From: Lapillicoccus jejuensis
Lineage (GTDB): Bacteria; Actinomycetota; Actinomycetes; Actinomycetales; Dermatophilaceae
Assembly (NCBI RefSeq): GCF_006715055.1
Contig: NZ_VFMN01000001.1
Span: 3,844,001-3,908,000 of the forward strand
DNA: 64,000 nt
Direction: 5' to 3'
How positions within the stretch are numbered: the first letter of the stretch is position 1; each line of letters starts with the position of its first letter. Of this stretch, positions 43,282 to 54,354 are shown piece after piece. The position numbers and the translations under genes are program-made. The notes beneath the pieces are model-generated. The model worked only from the letters and a program-made list of their open reading frames with translations, ran no database searches and was not told the origin of the DNA.

Positions 43282-43761
43282 TCAGCCCAGCCCGGGCACC
43301 CCGCGCAGCACGTCCTCGACGGCGTCCGGCAGGATCCCGGGCACCCCGGTGACGGCGAAGAGCGCCCAGAACAGTGCGAGGACGAGGGCGAGGGTGGCGA
43401 GCCCGACGAGGCCGCGCACCCACACCGGCTGCCGACCCATCCAGTGGGTCCACGAGGCCAGCACGCTTTTGCCCCAGCGCAGCAGCCGCTGCGCCCACTC
43501 GAACTCGCTCGCCCAGATCGCGACACCGGCGAAGACGATGAGCCAGCCCGGGCCCGGGGCCGGGACGGCGATGAGACCACCGACCACGACGACCGCGCCC
43601 ACCACGGCGACGGCGATGCGGTAGGCGCGCGCAGTCACGGGGTTGGCCCGCAGCCGGCGCCGCCACGCCCAGTCGTCGTCCTGCGCGTCGAGGACGACGT
43701 CGTCGTCGGTGTCCTCCGGGCGGGAGGGGCGCGCCGCGCGCTCGTCGACCGGGCCGGTCAC
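43282..43761 (-). CDS. PGPGW-motif membrane protein (TIGR02611 type)
   Basis: 159 residues. A charged start (RPEDTDDDVVLDAQDDD) leads to two hydrophobic segments around the PGPGW motif (AVPAPGPGWLIVFAGVAIW, about 72-90) and one or two more near the C-terminus. The family has no known function. The GTG overlaps the stop of the pabC-like gene, so they are cotranscribed. A tRNA gene follows. Confidence 0.82.
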   Translation of the reverse strand: MTGPVDERAARPSRPEDTDDDVVLDAQDDDWAWRRRLRANPVTARAYRIAVAVVGAVVVVGGLIAVPAPGPGWLIVFAGVAIWASEFEWAQRLLRWGKSVLASWTHWMGRQPVWVRGLVGLATLALVLALFWALFAVTGVPGILPDAVEDVLRGVPGLG

Positions 43762-44609
43762 GGGTCCACGTCCTCGGCGGAGCGGGCCGCGAAGACCTCG
43801 GCCAGCCGCGCGGTGACGGGGCCGGGCGCGGGCAGCTCCCGGTCGTCGACGGCGTGGACCGGGAAGACGTCCTTGATGGAGCTGGTGAGGAACACTTCGT
43901 CGGCGGTGCGCAGCACGTCGAGCGGCAGCGCCTGCTCGCGCACGTCGACCCCGGCCGCGCGTCCCCACTCCAGGACGAGGCCCCGGGTGATACCGGCGAG
44001 CGGGCCGGCGTCGAGCGGCGGGGTCAGCACGAGGCCCGAGGCCGAGTCGGGGACGACGAACACGTTGGACCCGGTCGCCTCGCACAGCTCGTCGCGCGTG
44101 TTGGCGAAGATCGCCTCCATCGCCCCGACCTCCTTGGCCCGCGCGAGCGCGATGACGTTGTCGGCGTACGACGTCGTCTTCAGCCCCGCCGTCGCGGCGC
44201 GCTCGTTGCGCGTCCACGGCACGACGGTGACCTTGCCGCTGGCCGGTGGCAGGGCCTGCGGCGCGCTCGTGACGATGTAGGTCAGCTCGGAGCCGGTGCG
44301 GTCCGAGCCGAGCGGGCCGGCCCCGCCGGTCACGGTGAACCGCAGCCGCCCGAAGGCGATCGGGTCGGTCGCGTCGAGGACGGCCTTCACGCCCGCGAGG
44401 ACCCGGGCCCGGTCGACCGGGGGCAGGCCGAGCCCGGCCACCGACCGGTCGAGCCGGTCCAGGTGGCGGGTCAGCGCGAACGGGCGCCCGTCGACGACCT
44501 TGGCCGTCTCGAAGACCCCGTCGCCGACGGTGACGCCGTGGTCGACCGCGCTGAGCGACGCCTCCGCGGGGTCGACCAGCGCGCCGTTGACCCATGCCGT
44601 GATGCTCAT
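43758..44609 (-). CDS. pabC: Class IV aminotransferase, 4-amino-4-deoxychorismate lyase-like
   Basis: 283 residues of the PLP fold-type IV family (PabC, IlvE, D-amino acid transaminase). The Schiff-base lysine is in GLKTTSYADNVIAL (near 147), the Glu in ELCEATGSNVFVV and the phosphate-binding turn in AGITRGLVLE. A PabB-type gene lies 3.8 kb away on the same strand (48434-49519), so the lyase step of p-aminobenzoate synthesis is the best assignment; a D-amino acid or branched-chain aminotransferase cannot be excluded. GGGAGG lies 8 bases before the ATG. Confidence 0.82.
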   Translation of the reverse strand: MSITAWVNGALVDPAEASLSAVDHGVTVGDGVFETAKVVDGRPFALTRHLDRLDRSVAGLGLPPVDRARVLAGVKAVLDATDPIAFGRLRFTVTGGAGPLGSDRTGSELTYIVTSAPQALPPASGKVTVVPWTRNERAATAGLKTTSYADNVIALARAKEVGAMEAIFANTRDELCEATGSNVFVVPDSASGLVLTPPLDAGPLAGITRGLVLEWGRAAGVDVREQALPLDVLRTADEVFLTSSIKDVFPVHAVDDRELPAPGPVTARLAEVFAARSAEDVDP

Positions 44610-44968
44610 GGCAGCAGCCTCCCAGACGGGCACGGCGGTCGCGGTCGTCGGCACGTGGGGTGAACGCGGGACGCCGTACGGGGAGTTCCCCCTCCCCGGT
44701 CCGTAGCCCGTCCGGACCAGATGCGGACGGAACGGACGGTATGCGCACCGTTCGCCCCCCGTCCGGCGAACGGCACCCCCAAAATGAGGGGCAGGGGCCC
44801 CACCGCGCGGGGCTGGCCGCCCGGACGGTCGGCGAGCACGATGGAGCCCTGGGGAGCAGCCGGGGGCGGCTGCGCGACAGGCCGGCGACGTCATGGGGAG
44901 GTCGCCGGAGCAGCACTGGGGAGTACGAGACATCCGTCGTGGGGACACGTCGACGGAAGGGGTAGACG
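44610..44968. other. 359-base gap upstream of the SARP gene, with nested repeats
   Basis: No coding sequence is supported. CCGTCCG (44708-44714) pairs with CGGACGG (44724-44730); a second CGGACGG follows at 44733-44739, nine bases on. GTTCGC and GGCGAAC near 44750-44772 form another inverted pair. Direct repeats of this kind are what SARP regulators bind, so autoregulation is possible. A weak GGAAGGGG ribosome site ends just before the ATG. Confidence 0.4.
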
Positions 44969-45862
44969 ATGATGCGTATCCGTCTGTTCGGGGAGGCCGA
45001 GCTCGTCGACGACGAGCGGGGCAGGACGCCGCTCTCGGTCCTGGGGACCAAGCCGAGGCAGCTGCTGGAGATCCTCGCGCTCGGCGCCGGCCGGGTCCAC
45101 GGGAAGGAGCACCTGGCCGACCTGCTGTGGCAGGGCCGGCCACCGGCGGCCGCGACCGCCGGGCTGGAGAGCTACGTCTCGGTCGTGCGCAGCCGCCTCG
45201 GCCTCGGCGCCGGTCGCGGGTCCGTCCTCGCCACCGCCGACAACGGCTACGTCCTGGACCGCGCCCGGTGCGAGGTCGACGTGGTCACCGTGCGCGAGCT
45301 GCACGACGAGTCGCGCCTGGGCTCGCTCTCCGGCGCCCTCAGCGCCGGCGAGCGCGTCGACGCGCTCGCCCGCGGCGAGCTGCTCGGCCACGAGGGCTAC
45401 GCGCCCTGGGCGATCGAGGCGCGCGAGGAGCTGGAGGGCCTCGTGGCCCGCACCCTCGCCCGCGGGGCGCAGGGCGCCCTGGCCCTCGGGCTGCCCGAGC
45501 GGGCGCTGCCCCTGGCCGAGCGCGCGACGGCGCTGGACCCGGGTGACGAGGACGGCTGGCGCCAGCTGATGCGGGCGCAGTGGTTCGACGGTGCCCCCAC
45601 CCAGGCGCTGCGCAGCTACAGCCGGCTGCGGGCCCACCTCATCGAGGAGCTCGGTCAGGAGCCGTCGGACGAGACGACCGAGGTCTACCTCGCCGTGCTG
45701 TCCCACACCTCGCAGGCCGGTGCCGGCGGTGACCACACCGTCGAGATCCGGCTGCTGCTGCAGCTCATGCGACAGGCCCTCGAGGGGACGCCCGGCGCGC
45801 GGCCGCCGGCGCTCGACGACGACCTGTCCCACGTGGCCTGTCGTGTCCTCGCCCGGGGCTGA
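44969..45862 (+). CDS. SARP/AfsR-type transcriptional regulator with BTAD domain
   Basis: 297 residues. The first ~95 form an OmpR-like winged helix (IRLFGEAELVDD, LLEILALGAGRVHGKEHLADLLW, VRSRLG), and 100-250 an alpha-helical BTAD domain (LARGELLGHEGYAPWAIEAREEL, then ALRSYSRLRAHLIEELGQEPSDET). No ATPase domain is present, so it is a short SARP like ActII-ORF4 or DnrI. SARPs activate secondary-metabolite operons by binding direct repeats, but no biosynthetic cluster is in view. It leads a run of four overlapping signalling genes. Start: two ATGs in tandem; the first fits the GGAAGGGG site best. Confidence 0.88.
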   Translation: MMRIRLFGEAELVDDERGRTPLSVLGTKPRQLLEILALGAGRVHGKEHLADLLWQGRPPAAATAGLESYVSVVRSRLGLGAGRGSVLATADNGYVLDRARCEVDVVTVRELHDESRLGSLSGALSAGERVDALARGELLGHEGYAPWAIEAREELEGLVARTLARGAQGALALGLPERALPLAERATALDPGDEDGWRQLMRAQWFDGAPTQALRSYSRLRAHLIEELGQEPSDETTEVYLAVLSHTSQAGAGGDHTVEIRLLLQLMRQALEGTPGARPPALDDDLSHVACRVLARG

Positions 45863-46499
45863 GCGCCCCGTCCGCGTCCTCGTCGTCGACGACCACCTCG
45901 TCTTCGCCCAGCTGCTCGGGGGCGCCCTCGGCGCCGAGCCCGACCTGGAGTGCGTGGGGACGGCGTCCTCGGTCGCCGAGGCGCTGCGGCTCGTGCGCGA
46001 GGTGCGGCCGGACCTCGTCGTCATGGACGTGCGGCTGGACGACGGCGACGGGGTCGACGCGACGGCGGCGCTCACGGCGGAGCACCCCGACCTGCGGGTC
46101 GTCGTCCTCAGCGCGTACGTCGACGCGGCCCTGCTCGCCCGCGCCGAGCGCTCCGGCGCCTGCGCGCTGCTGCCGAAGAACGGACGGCTCGACGAGACGC
46201 TCGAGGTGCTGCGGCTCGCCGAGCGTGGCGGCTTCCTCGTCCCGCCGCGCTTCCTGCGCTCGCTCACGGCGACGCGGCCCCCCGCCGACCCGGGGCTGAG
46301 CCCGCGCGAGCTGGAGGTGCTGCGGATGCTGTCCGCGGGCGTCGCCGTACCGACGCTCGCCCGCGAGCTCGAGGTCACGGTGGGCGAGGCCCGCTCGCTC
46401 GTGGCCTGCGTGCTGGCCAAGCTCGGAGCCGGCTCACCGCTCGAGGCGGTCGTCGCGGCGGCCCGACGAGGACTGGTCCATGCCGCGCCCCCGGCCTGA
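45843..46499 (+). CDS. LuxR/NarL-type response regulator
   Basis: 218 residues: a receiver domain (VLVVDDHLVFAQLL, phospho-acceptor in VVMDVRLDDGDG, LLPKN with the conserved Lys) followed by a LuxR-type helix-turn-helix (LSPRELEVLRMLSAG). The recognition segment VPTLARELEVTVGEARSLVACVLAKLG deviates from the usual family sequence but keeps the spacing. The GTG start lies 20 bases inside the SARP gene and the stop lies 20 bases inside the kinase gene, so all are translationally coupled. It is the probable partner of the adjacent kinase. Confidence 0.88.
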   Translation: MSSPGAERPVRVLVVDDHLVFAQLLGGALGAEPDLECVGTASSVAEALRLVREVRPDLVVMDVRLDDGDGVDATAALTAEHPDLRVVVLSAYVDAALLARAERSGACALLPKNGRLDETLEVLRLAERGGFLVPPRFLRSLTATRPPADPGLSPRELEVLRMLSAGVAVPTLARELEVTVGEARSLVACVLAKLGAGSPLEAVVAAARRGLVHAAPPA

Positions 46500-47925
46500 G
46501 CGACCCCGGTGGGCCGCCTCCGCGGTGGTCCGCCGCTCCCTGCGCTCCTTCGTCCTGCGCAGCCTCGTCGTGCTCGTCGTCGTCGGCCTCGCGGCCGTCT
46601 GGGTCGCGCGTGACGTCGCCTTCCGCAGCTCGGTCGACGACGCGACAGAGCGTGGCAGCCTCTTCGCCGAGACGATCCTCGGCCCGCTGCTGACCCCGGC
46701 GGTCCTCACCCCCGGGGGCTCCCTGAGCCCCAGCGCCGTCACCCTGCTGCGCAAGCGGGTGGGCTCGGGCACGATCCGCCACCTCAAGCTGTACGACGAG
46801 TCCGGCACGGTCCTGTGGGCCGACCAGGCCGACCTCATCGGCCGGGGCTACACCCTCGACCCCGAGCTGACGGCGCTGCGGACCGACGGCGCGACCACGG
46901 CGCGCCTGAGCCGGGTCGAGGACCCGGAGGACGCCGAGCTCGCCGGGGAGGAGCGCCAGCTCGAGATCTACACGGCCGTCGACGTCGACGGCACCGGGCG
47001 CCGGGTCCTCGTCGAGACGTACTGGTCGATGCGCCAGATCGACGAGGAGACCCGCTCGCTCGTGCGCGCCTTCCTGCCGCTGCTGCTCGGCGCCCTGCTG
47101 CTGTTCCAGCTCGCCGTCCTGCCCCTCGGGCTGTCCCTCGCGCGGCGGGTCGACCGGACGCTGGCCGACCGCGAGCGGATGACCCGCCACGCCCTGTCGG
47201 CCGCGCGGCTCGAACGCAGCCGGCTCGCCGCGCAGCTGCACGACGGGGTCATCCAGGACCTGGCCGGCATCGGATTCGCGCTGCCCACCATCGCCGCCGG
47301 GCTGCACGCCCGCGCCGAGGCGGCGCGAGAGCTCGTCTGGGAGACCCAGCGGGTGCTCCTGCGCGACGTCGACGCCCTGCGCAACCTCCTCGTCGACCTG
47401 CACGACGACCCGCTGGGCGAGGAGGGCCTCGAGGAGTCGGTCGGCGCGCTGGCCGACCGGGCCCGGCAGCAGGGGCTGTCGGTCACCGTGGCGGTGGACC
47501 CGGGGGCGGCCTCCCCCGGCACCCGCGCCCTGGCCCTGCGCACCGTGCGCGAGGGGCTGCAGAACGTCCTCAAGCACGCCGCCGCCGAGCACGCCGGGGT
47601 GAGTGTGGCCGTCGACGGGGGGGACCTGCGCGTGCGGGTCTCCGACGACGGGCGCGGTGCCCCGTCCGGCGACATCCCGGAGGGCCACGTCGGCCTCAGC
47701 CTGCTGCGCGCCACGCTGGCCGACGTCGGCGGCTCGCTCGACCTGCGCGGCCGCTCCCCCGAGGGGAGCGTGCTCGAGGCCCGGGTCCCCCTGCTCGTCG
47801 AGGACGCGCTCGACCACACCCGGCCGCACAGCCGGGCCCGACGCCTGCGCCGCCAGGTGGCGGCCGTCTGGACCACCTTCTGGCGCGCGACGTTCCCGAG
47901 GACCTTCGATGACTTCTCCCGCTGA
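46480..47925 (+). CDS. Membrane sensor histidine kinase (HisKA_3/NarL class)
   Basis: 481 residues. Two membrane helices (about 20-42 and 190-212) frame an extracellular sensor of about 145 residues. The dimerisation/phosphoacceptor motif is RLAAQLHDGVIQDLAGIGF (His near 255), and the HATPase_c domain has VREGLQNVLKHA and SDDGRGAP with GHVGLSLLRATLADVGG. The sensor domain is not recognised, so the signal is unknown. It overlaps genes on both sides and has two possible receivers, the LuxR-type regulator before it and the receiver-only protein after it. Confidence 0.92.
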   Translation: MPRPRPERPRWAASAVVRRSLRSFVLRSLVVLVVVGLAAVWVARDVAFRSSVDDATERGSLFAETILGPLLTPAVLTPGGSLSPSAVTLLRKRVGSGTIRHLKLYDESGTVLWADQADLIGRGYTLDPELTALRTDGATTARLSRVEDPEDAELAGEERQLEIYTAVDVDGTGRRVLVETYWSMRQIDEETRSLVRAFLPLLLGALLLFQLAVLPLGLSLARRVDRTLADRERMTRHALSAARLERSRLAAQLHDGVIQDLAGIGFALPTIAAGLHARAEAARELVWETQRVLLRDVDALRNLLVDLHDDPLGEEGLEESVGALADRARQQGLSVTVAVDPGAASPGTRALALRTVREGLQNVLKHAAAEHAGVSVAVDGGDLRVRVSDDGRGAPSGDIPEGHVGLSLLRATLADVGGSLDLRGRSPEGSVLEARVPLLVEDALDHTRPHSRARRLRRQVAAVWTTFWRATFPRTFDDFSR

Positions 47926-48295
47926 GACCGTCGGGGTCCGGGTGCTGCTCGCCGACGACCACCCGCTCGTGCGCCAGGGGCTGGAGCTGGCGTTGTCGGC
48001 GGCCCCCGGGCTGACCGTGTGCGGCACCGCCCCCGACGGGGTGGAGGCGGTGCGCCAGGCCCTCGAGCAGCACCCGGACATCGTCGTCCTCGACGTCTCG
48101 ATGCCGGGCGGTGACGGCCTGACGGCCGCCCGCGAGCTGCGCCGGCTGCTGCCCGCGGTGCGCATCGTGGTGCTCACCTGGAGGGCGTCCTCGCGCCCGG
48201 CCGCGCTGGAGGCCGGGGCCGACCTGTTCCTGCTCAAGGACACCTCTCCCGGCGTGCTCGTCGAGCGCCTGCGCACCCTGGTGCCCCGCCCCTGA
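47909..48295 (+). CDS. Stand-alone receiver-domain response regulator
   Basis: 128 residues, one receiver domain and nothing else: acidic pair in LLADDHPLVRQGLEL, acceptor Asp in VVLDVSMPGGDGL, Thr in VVLTWRASS and Lys in LFLLKDTSPG. The DNA-binding domain usual for NarL-type regulators is absent; the gene ends at a TGA followed by hairpins, with no HTH remnant downstream. It may be a phosphate sink or a protein-interaction output of the kinase whose gene it overlaps by 17 bases. Confidence 0.87.
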   Translation: MTSPAETVGVRVLLADDHPLVRQGLELALSAAPGLTVCGTAPDGVEAVRQALEQHPDIVVLDVSMPGGDGLTAARELRRLLPAVRIVVLTWRASSRPAALEAGADLFLLKDTSPGVLVERLRTLVPRP

Positions 48296-48340
48296 CGGCT
48301 GCTCAGGCTTTTCTCAAGGACCCTGAGGTTGGCTCGGGGA

Positions 48341-48362
48341 CGAGGCAGCGGGGGCTGCCTCG
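48341..48362. terminator. Hairpin after the signalling cassette
   Basis: CGAGGCAGC (48341-48349) and GCTGCCTCG (48354-48362) pair perfectly around GGGG. Located between converging genes, 46 bases after the receiver gene; no U-tract. Confidence 0.5.
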
Positions 48363-48422
48363 GGTTCGTCCCTCGGCGACGGGGATGTCACGTCCTGCGC
48401 CCCACAGGACGTGGGCTGGCGA

Positions 48423-48452
48423 CCCCCTGCCGGTCACCCCGCCGGCAGGGGG
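48423..48452. terminator. Hairpin over the end of pabB
   Basis: CCCCCTGCCGG (48423-48433) and CCGGCAGGGGG (48442-48452) pair perfectly with an eight-base loop that contains the pabB stop codon. With the hairpin at 48341 it separates the two converging transcripts. Confidence 0.5.
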
Positions 48453-49519
48453 ATCGGCCCGCCGCCCGGACCGCGCGCCTCGCGGCCGGCCGCGAGACCG
48501 ACGAGCCGCGCCGCCTTGAGGCGGGTCTCCTCCCACTCCTGCCGCGGGTCCGAGCCCCAGGTGATGCCGGCGCCCGTCCCGAAGCACAGCTCGCGGCCGG
48601 ACCCCGCGCCCCGGGCCCAGAAGGTGCGGATCCCCACGGCGAGCTCGGCCTCGCCCCGGTCCGCGTCGACCCAGCCGACGGCGCCGCAGTAGGGCCCGCG
48701 CGGAACCGGCTCGAGGTCCCGCACGGCCTGCAGCGCGGTGACCTTCGGCGCCCCGGAGACCGACCCCGGCGGCAGCAGGGCCCCGAGCAGGTCCGCCCAC
48801 CGCGTGCCCGGGCGCAGCCGACCCGCGACCTGCGAGACGAGGTGGACCAGTCCGGGGTGCGGCTCGACGACGCACAGGCGCTCGACGTCGACGCTCCCGG
48901 GCCGGCACACCGCCGAGAGGTCGTGCCGGACGAGGTCGACGATCATGACGTTCTCGGCGACGTCCTTGCCGCGCAGCTGCGCCGTGGTCGGCGCGGTGCC
49001 CTTGATCGGACCGGAGACCACCCGGTCCCCCTCGCGCCGCAGGAACAGCTCCGGCGACGCGCAGACGACGTCGAGCCCGGCGGACCCCACCCGCACCCGC
49101 CCGGCGTACGGCGCCGGGTTGCCCGCCCGCAGCCGCGCCGCCAGCCCGTCGAGGTCGGCGTCCGCGGCCAGCGGGTGGGTGAGGACGCGGCAGAGGTTCG
49201 CCTGGTAGAGCGTGCCGGCGGCGATGCGCCGCCGGATCTCGTGGACGGCGGCGACGTACGACGCCTCGTCCAGCGACGTCCGCCACGTGCCCGTCAGAGG
49301 CCCCCACGCCGGGGCGTCGGCACCGGGTGGGGCCGGACGGACGTCGGCGAACCGGACCGCCGTGACCTGACCCTCGAACGTCGCGACGACGGCCCAGAAC
49401 CCGGAGCCGTCGAGGGCCCGGACGGCGGCGTCGCCATATGCCACCTCGACGACGCCGGTGGCCACCCGGTCCCCGAAGCGCGCGACCCCGCCGGGGTCGT
49501 GCGGGTCGGCGGGGGTCAC
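48434..49519 (-). CDS. pabB: Chorismate-binding enzyme, aminodeoxychorismate synthase component I
   Basis: 361 residues, shorter than typical PabB (about 450), with a reduced N-terminal part and a complete chorismate-binding domain: AGTLYQANLCRVL, SPELFLRREGDRVVSGPIKGTAP, ENVMIVDLVRHDLS and GSVSGAPKVTALQ are the standard blocks. The PIKGT motif with the Lys found in PabB supports aminodeoxychorismate over anthranilate formation. No PabA glutaminase is near. The GTG lies six bases after a TAGGGT -10 box. The likely partner pabC is at 43758-44609, beyond an inserted signalling cassette. Confidence 0.9.
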   Translation of the reverse strand: MTPADPHDPGGVARFGDRVATGVVEVAYGDAAVRALDGSGFWAVVATFEGQVTAVRFADVRPAPPGADAPAWGPLTGTWRTSLDEASYVAAVHEIRRRIAAGTLYQANLCRVLTHPLAADADLDGLAARLRAGNPAPYAGRVRVGSAGLDVVCASPELFLRREGDRVVSGPIKGTAPTTAQLRGKDVAENVMIVDLVRHDLSAVCRPGSVDVERLCVVEPHPGLVHLVSQVAGRLRPGTRWADLLGALLPPGSVSGAPKVTALQAVRDLEPVPRGPYCGAVGWVDADRGEAELAVGIRTFWARGAGSGRELCFGTGAGITWGSDPRQEWEETRLKAARLVGLAAGREARGPGGGPIPLPAG

Positions 49520-49525
49520 GGCGCG

Positions 49526-49531
49526 ACCCTA
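49526..49531 (-). promoter_or_regulatory. Probable -10 box of pabB (leaderless)
   Basis: TAGGGT on the minus strand, six bases before the GTG at 49519. Confidence 0.5.
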
Positions 49532-49627
49532 CTGACGCGAGCCCGAGGCAGCCATCAGCTGACCTCTCCACGCGACCGGAGCCGCCCGCACCCCGCACGC
49601 CGCCAGCCCCTGGACGCTCCACGCGAC

Positions 49628-49662
49628 GGCGCCCCGCCCGGGGTGGTCCCGGGCGGGGCGCC
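49628..49662 (-). terminator. Strong terminator of the molybdenum hydroxylase operon
   Basis: Perfect 15-base arms (49628-49642 and 49648-49662) with the loop GTGGT, 21 bases past the coxG stop. All pairs but none of the tail are strong; there is no U-tract. Confidence 0.75.
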
Positions 49663-49682
49663 GTACGGCGTGCTGGGTGCGG

Positions 49683-50522
49683 TCAGCGCGAGCGGGACCG
49701 CCCGAGCAGCCAGCCCAGCAGGATGCCGACGACGGCCGCGGCGGCGTACCCGCCGTAGCTGCGCAGCAGCACCGGGATGACCGCGGAGCCGAGGTCGAGC
49801 GCGTCGTCCTCGGAGGCCGCCGGGGCCGGCCGGGGAGCCGGCCGCGCCGGGGTCCGCAGCGGTGCGGCCCCGGTGCCGACGTGCTGCACGGGCGCCTCGG
49901 CGGTCGACACCGCGGCCGGGGCCGCGCCGGCGCCGGATGCGGCGGCCGTCGTCGTGGCCGCGGCCGAGGAGCCGGCCGGGGCCGTGCTCCCCGCGGCGTC
50001 GGCCGGCGCCGCCGGCTCGGGCGCGGCCGCGGTGGCCGCCCCCGCCGACGCCGCGTCCGACCCGCCGTCCGCCTCGTCGGCCGTGAACCGACGCTCGAGG
50101 CAGGCGACGAACTGGCCGAGCAGCTTGTCCGAGACGTCCTGCATGACGCCGCGGCCGAACTGGGCCGGCTTCCCGGTGACGGCGAGGTCGGTGACGACCT
50201 CGACGCTCGAGCCGCCGCCCTCGCCGTCGGAGACGGTGATGGTCGCGGTGGCGCCGGCGGTGCCGTTGCCCCGCTTGTCCTTGCCGGTGGCCTCGATCAC
50301 CGCCTTGTGGGTGGCGTCGTCGCGCTCGACGAACCGGCCCTGCCCGGCGTACTGCAGGGCGATGGGGCCGAGCTTGACCTTGACGGTGCCGGTGAACGAG
50401 TCGCCGTCGACGCCGGTGACGACGGCGCCGGGGAAGCACCCGGCGACGCCCTCGAGGTCCATGAAGGTCTGCCAGGTCGTCCCCGGGTCGGCCGGGACGG
50501 TGAACGTGTGGTGCAGCTCCAC
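49683..50522 (-). CDS. coxG: CoxG-type SRPBCC protein with C-terminal membrane anchor
   Basis: 279 residues. Residues 1-150 are the CoxG/SRPBCC fold (FMDLEGVAGCFPGA, then LQYAGQGRFVERD, FGRGVMQDVSDKLLGQF). Then comes a 90-residue Ala/Pro-rich linker and a C-terminal membrane helix (AAAAVVGILLGWLLG) ending in RSRSR. CoxG recruits carbon-monoxide-dehydrogenase-type enzymes to the membrane and can pass electrons via quinone, as shown for mycobacterial Huc/CODH-like systems. The anchor here fits that role. Last gene of the operon, five bases after coxM. Confidence 0.87.
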   Translation of the reverse strand: MELHHTFTVPADPGTTWQTFMDLEGVAGCFPGAVVTGVDGDSFTGTVKVKLGPIALQYAGQGRFVERDDATHKAVIEATGKDKRGNGTAGATATITVSDGEGGGSSVEVVTDLAVTGKPAQFGRGVMQDVSDKLLGQFVACLERRFTADEADGGSDAASAGAATAAAPEPAAPADAAGSTAPAGSSAAATTTAAASGAGAAPAAVSTAEAPVQHVGTGAAPLRTPARPAPRPAPAASEDDALDLGSAVIPVLLRSYGGYAAAAVVGILLGWLLGRSRSR

Positions 50523-50526
50523 GGCA

Positions 50527-51380
50527 TCAGCCCCCTGCGGCGGCGAGCACCGCGCGGCGGGTGAGGACGGGCGCGAGGTGACGCCGGTAGGCGCTGTCGC
50601 CGTTGAGGTCCGAGGGAGGGTTGGTGCCCTCGGCCGCCGACGCGCAGGCCGCCTTGACGGCGTCCTCGCTGGCCGGCTGCCCGACGAGGGCGGCCTCGAC
50701 CGAGCTCGCCCGCAGCGGGGTCGAGCCCATGTTGGTCAGGCCGACCCGCGCCTCGGAGATCGTGCCGCCGTCGACCTTGACGGTCACGGCGACGGCGACG
50801 ATGGCCCACTGGTGGGCGACGCGCACGAACTTCTCGTAGTGCGCGCCCCAGCCGGTGTGCTTGGGGATGCGGATCTGGGTGAGCAGCTCCCCCTCCTGCA
50901 CGGCCGTCTCGAAGAGGTCGACGAAGAACTCCGACGCCGGGACGGTGCGGGTGGCCCCGCCCTCCCCCGCGATGACGAACTCCGCCTCCAGGGCGAGGGC
51001 CGCCGCACCGACGTCCCCGGCGGGGTCGGCGTGCACGAGCGCGCCACCCACCGTGCCGCGGTGGCGGATCTGCGGGTCGGCGACCTCGGCGACGGTCTTG
51101 GACAGCAGCAGCGCGTGCTCCTTGACCAGCGGGTCGGTGACGACGTCGGCGTGCCGGGTCATCGCGCCGATGACGATGGCGTCGCCGTCCTCGCGGATGC
51201 CCTGCAGCTCGGCGATCCGGCCGAGGTCGACGACCTTCTCCGGCGTGTTGAGCCGCAGCCGCAGCACGGGCAGCAGGCTCTGCCCGCCGGCCAGCACCTT
51301 GGCGTCGTCACCGGCCTCCGCCAGCGCCGAGATGGCGTCGGCGACGCTCTCCGGCGCGACGTAGTCGAACTTCGAGGGGA

Positions 51381-51384
<4 letters not shown>
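50527..51384 (-). CDS. coxM: Molybdenum hydroxylase FAD-binding subunit (CoxM family)
   Basis: 285 residues. FAD-binding motifs are LAGGQSLLPVLRLRLNTPE (near 30-48) and RHRGTVGGALVHADPAGD (near 107-124). The subunit takes electrons from the iron-sulfur subunit and passes them to the acceptor. The GTG overlaps the coxL stop by four bases. Gene order here is S-L-M-G rather than the M-S-L of classical carbon monoxide dehydrogenase operons. Confidence 0.93.
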
Positions 51385-53830
<2,446 letters not shown>

Positions 53831-53834
<4 letters not shown>

Positions 53835-54307
53835 GCCGGGACCTCCTTGCCGGCCTTGGCCGCCTGCTGCACGGCCTTGACGATGTTGTGGTAGCCGGTG
53901 CAGCGGCACAGGTTGCCCTCGAGCCCGGCGCGGATCTCCTCCTCGGAGGGGTCCGGGTTGTCGTTGAGCAGGTCCACCGACTGCATGATCATGCCCGGGG
54001 TGCAGTAGCCGCACTGGAGGGCGTGGCACTCGTGGAAGGCCTGCTGGACGGGGTGCAGCTGCTCGCCGTCGGCGAGGCCCTCGATGGTCGTCACCTCGTG
54101 CCCGTCGGCCTGGACGGCCAGGACGTTGCACGACTTGACGCTGCGGCCGTCGAGGTGGACGGTGCAGGCCCCGCAGTTGCTCGTGTCGCACCCGACGACG
54201 GTGCCCGTCTTGCCGGCCTGCTCTCTCAGGTAGTGCACGAGCAAGGTCCGCGGCTCGACCTCGTCGCTGTACCGCTGACCGTCGACCGTGACGGTGATTC
54301 GGGTCAT
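53831..54307 (-). CDS. coxS: Molybdenum hydroxylase [2Fe-2S] subunit (CoxS family)
   Basis: 158 residues with two [2Fe-2S] clusters: the ferredoxin-type set in [18 protein letters not shown] plus a later Cys (about 38-61), and the helical-domain set in [13 protein letters not shown] and [12 protein letters not shown] (about 97-135). All eight cysteines are present. The ATG follows GGAGGAG by eight bases. First structural gene; a 47-base gap separates it from xdhC, so a second promoter is possible although none is obvious. Confidence 0.95.
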
Positions 54308-54354
54308 CCTTGACACTCCTCCATGGGTCGGGTGGTGCTGGTGATCGTTGTCGG

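Noticed and set aside
47909-48433. A truncated LuxR-type regulator after the kinase gene
   Set aside because: The receiver domain is complete and the DNA after its stop holds only hairpins; no helix-turn-helix remnant is seen in any frame, so I treat it as a receiver-only protein.
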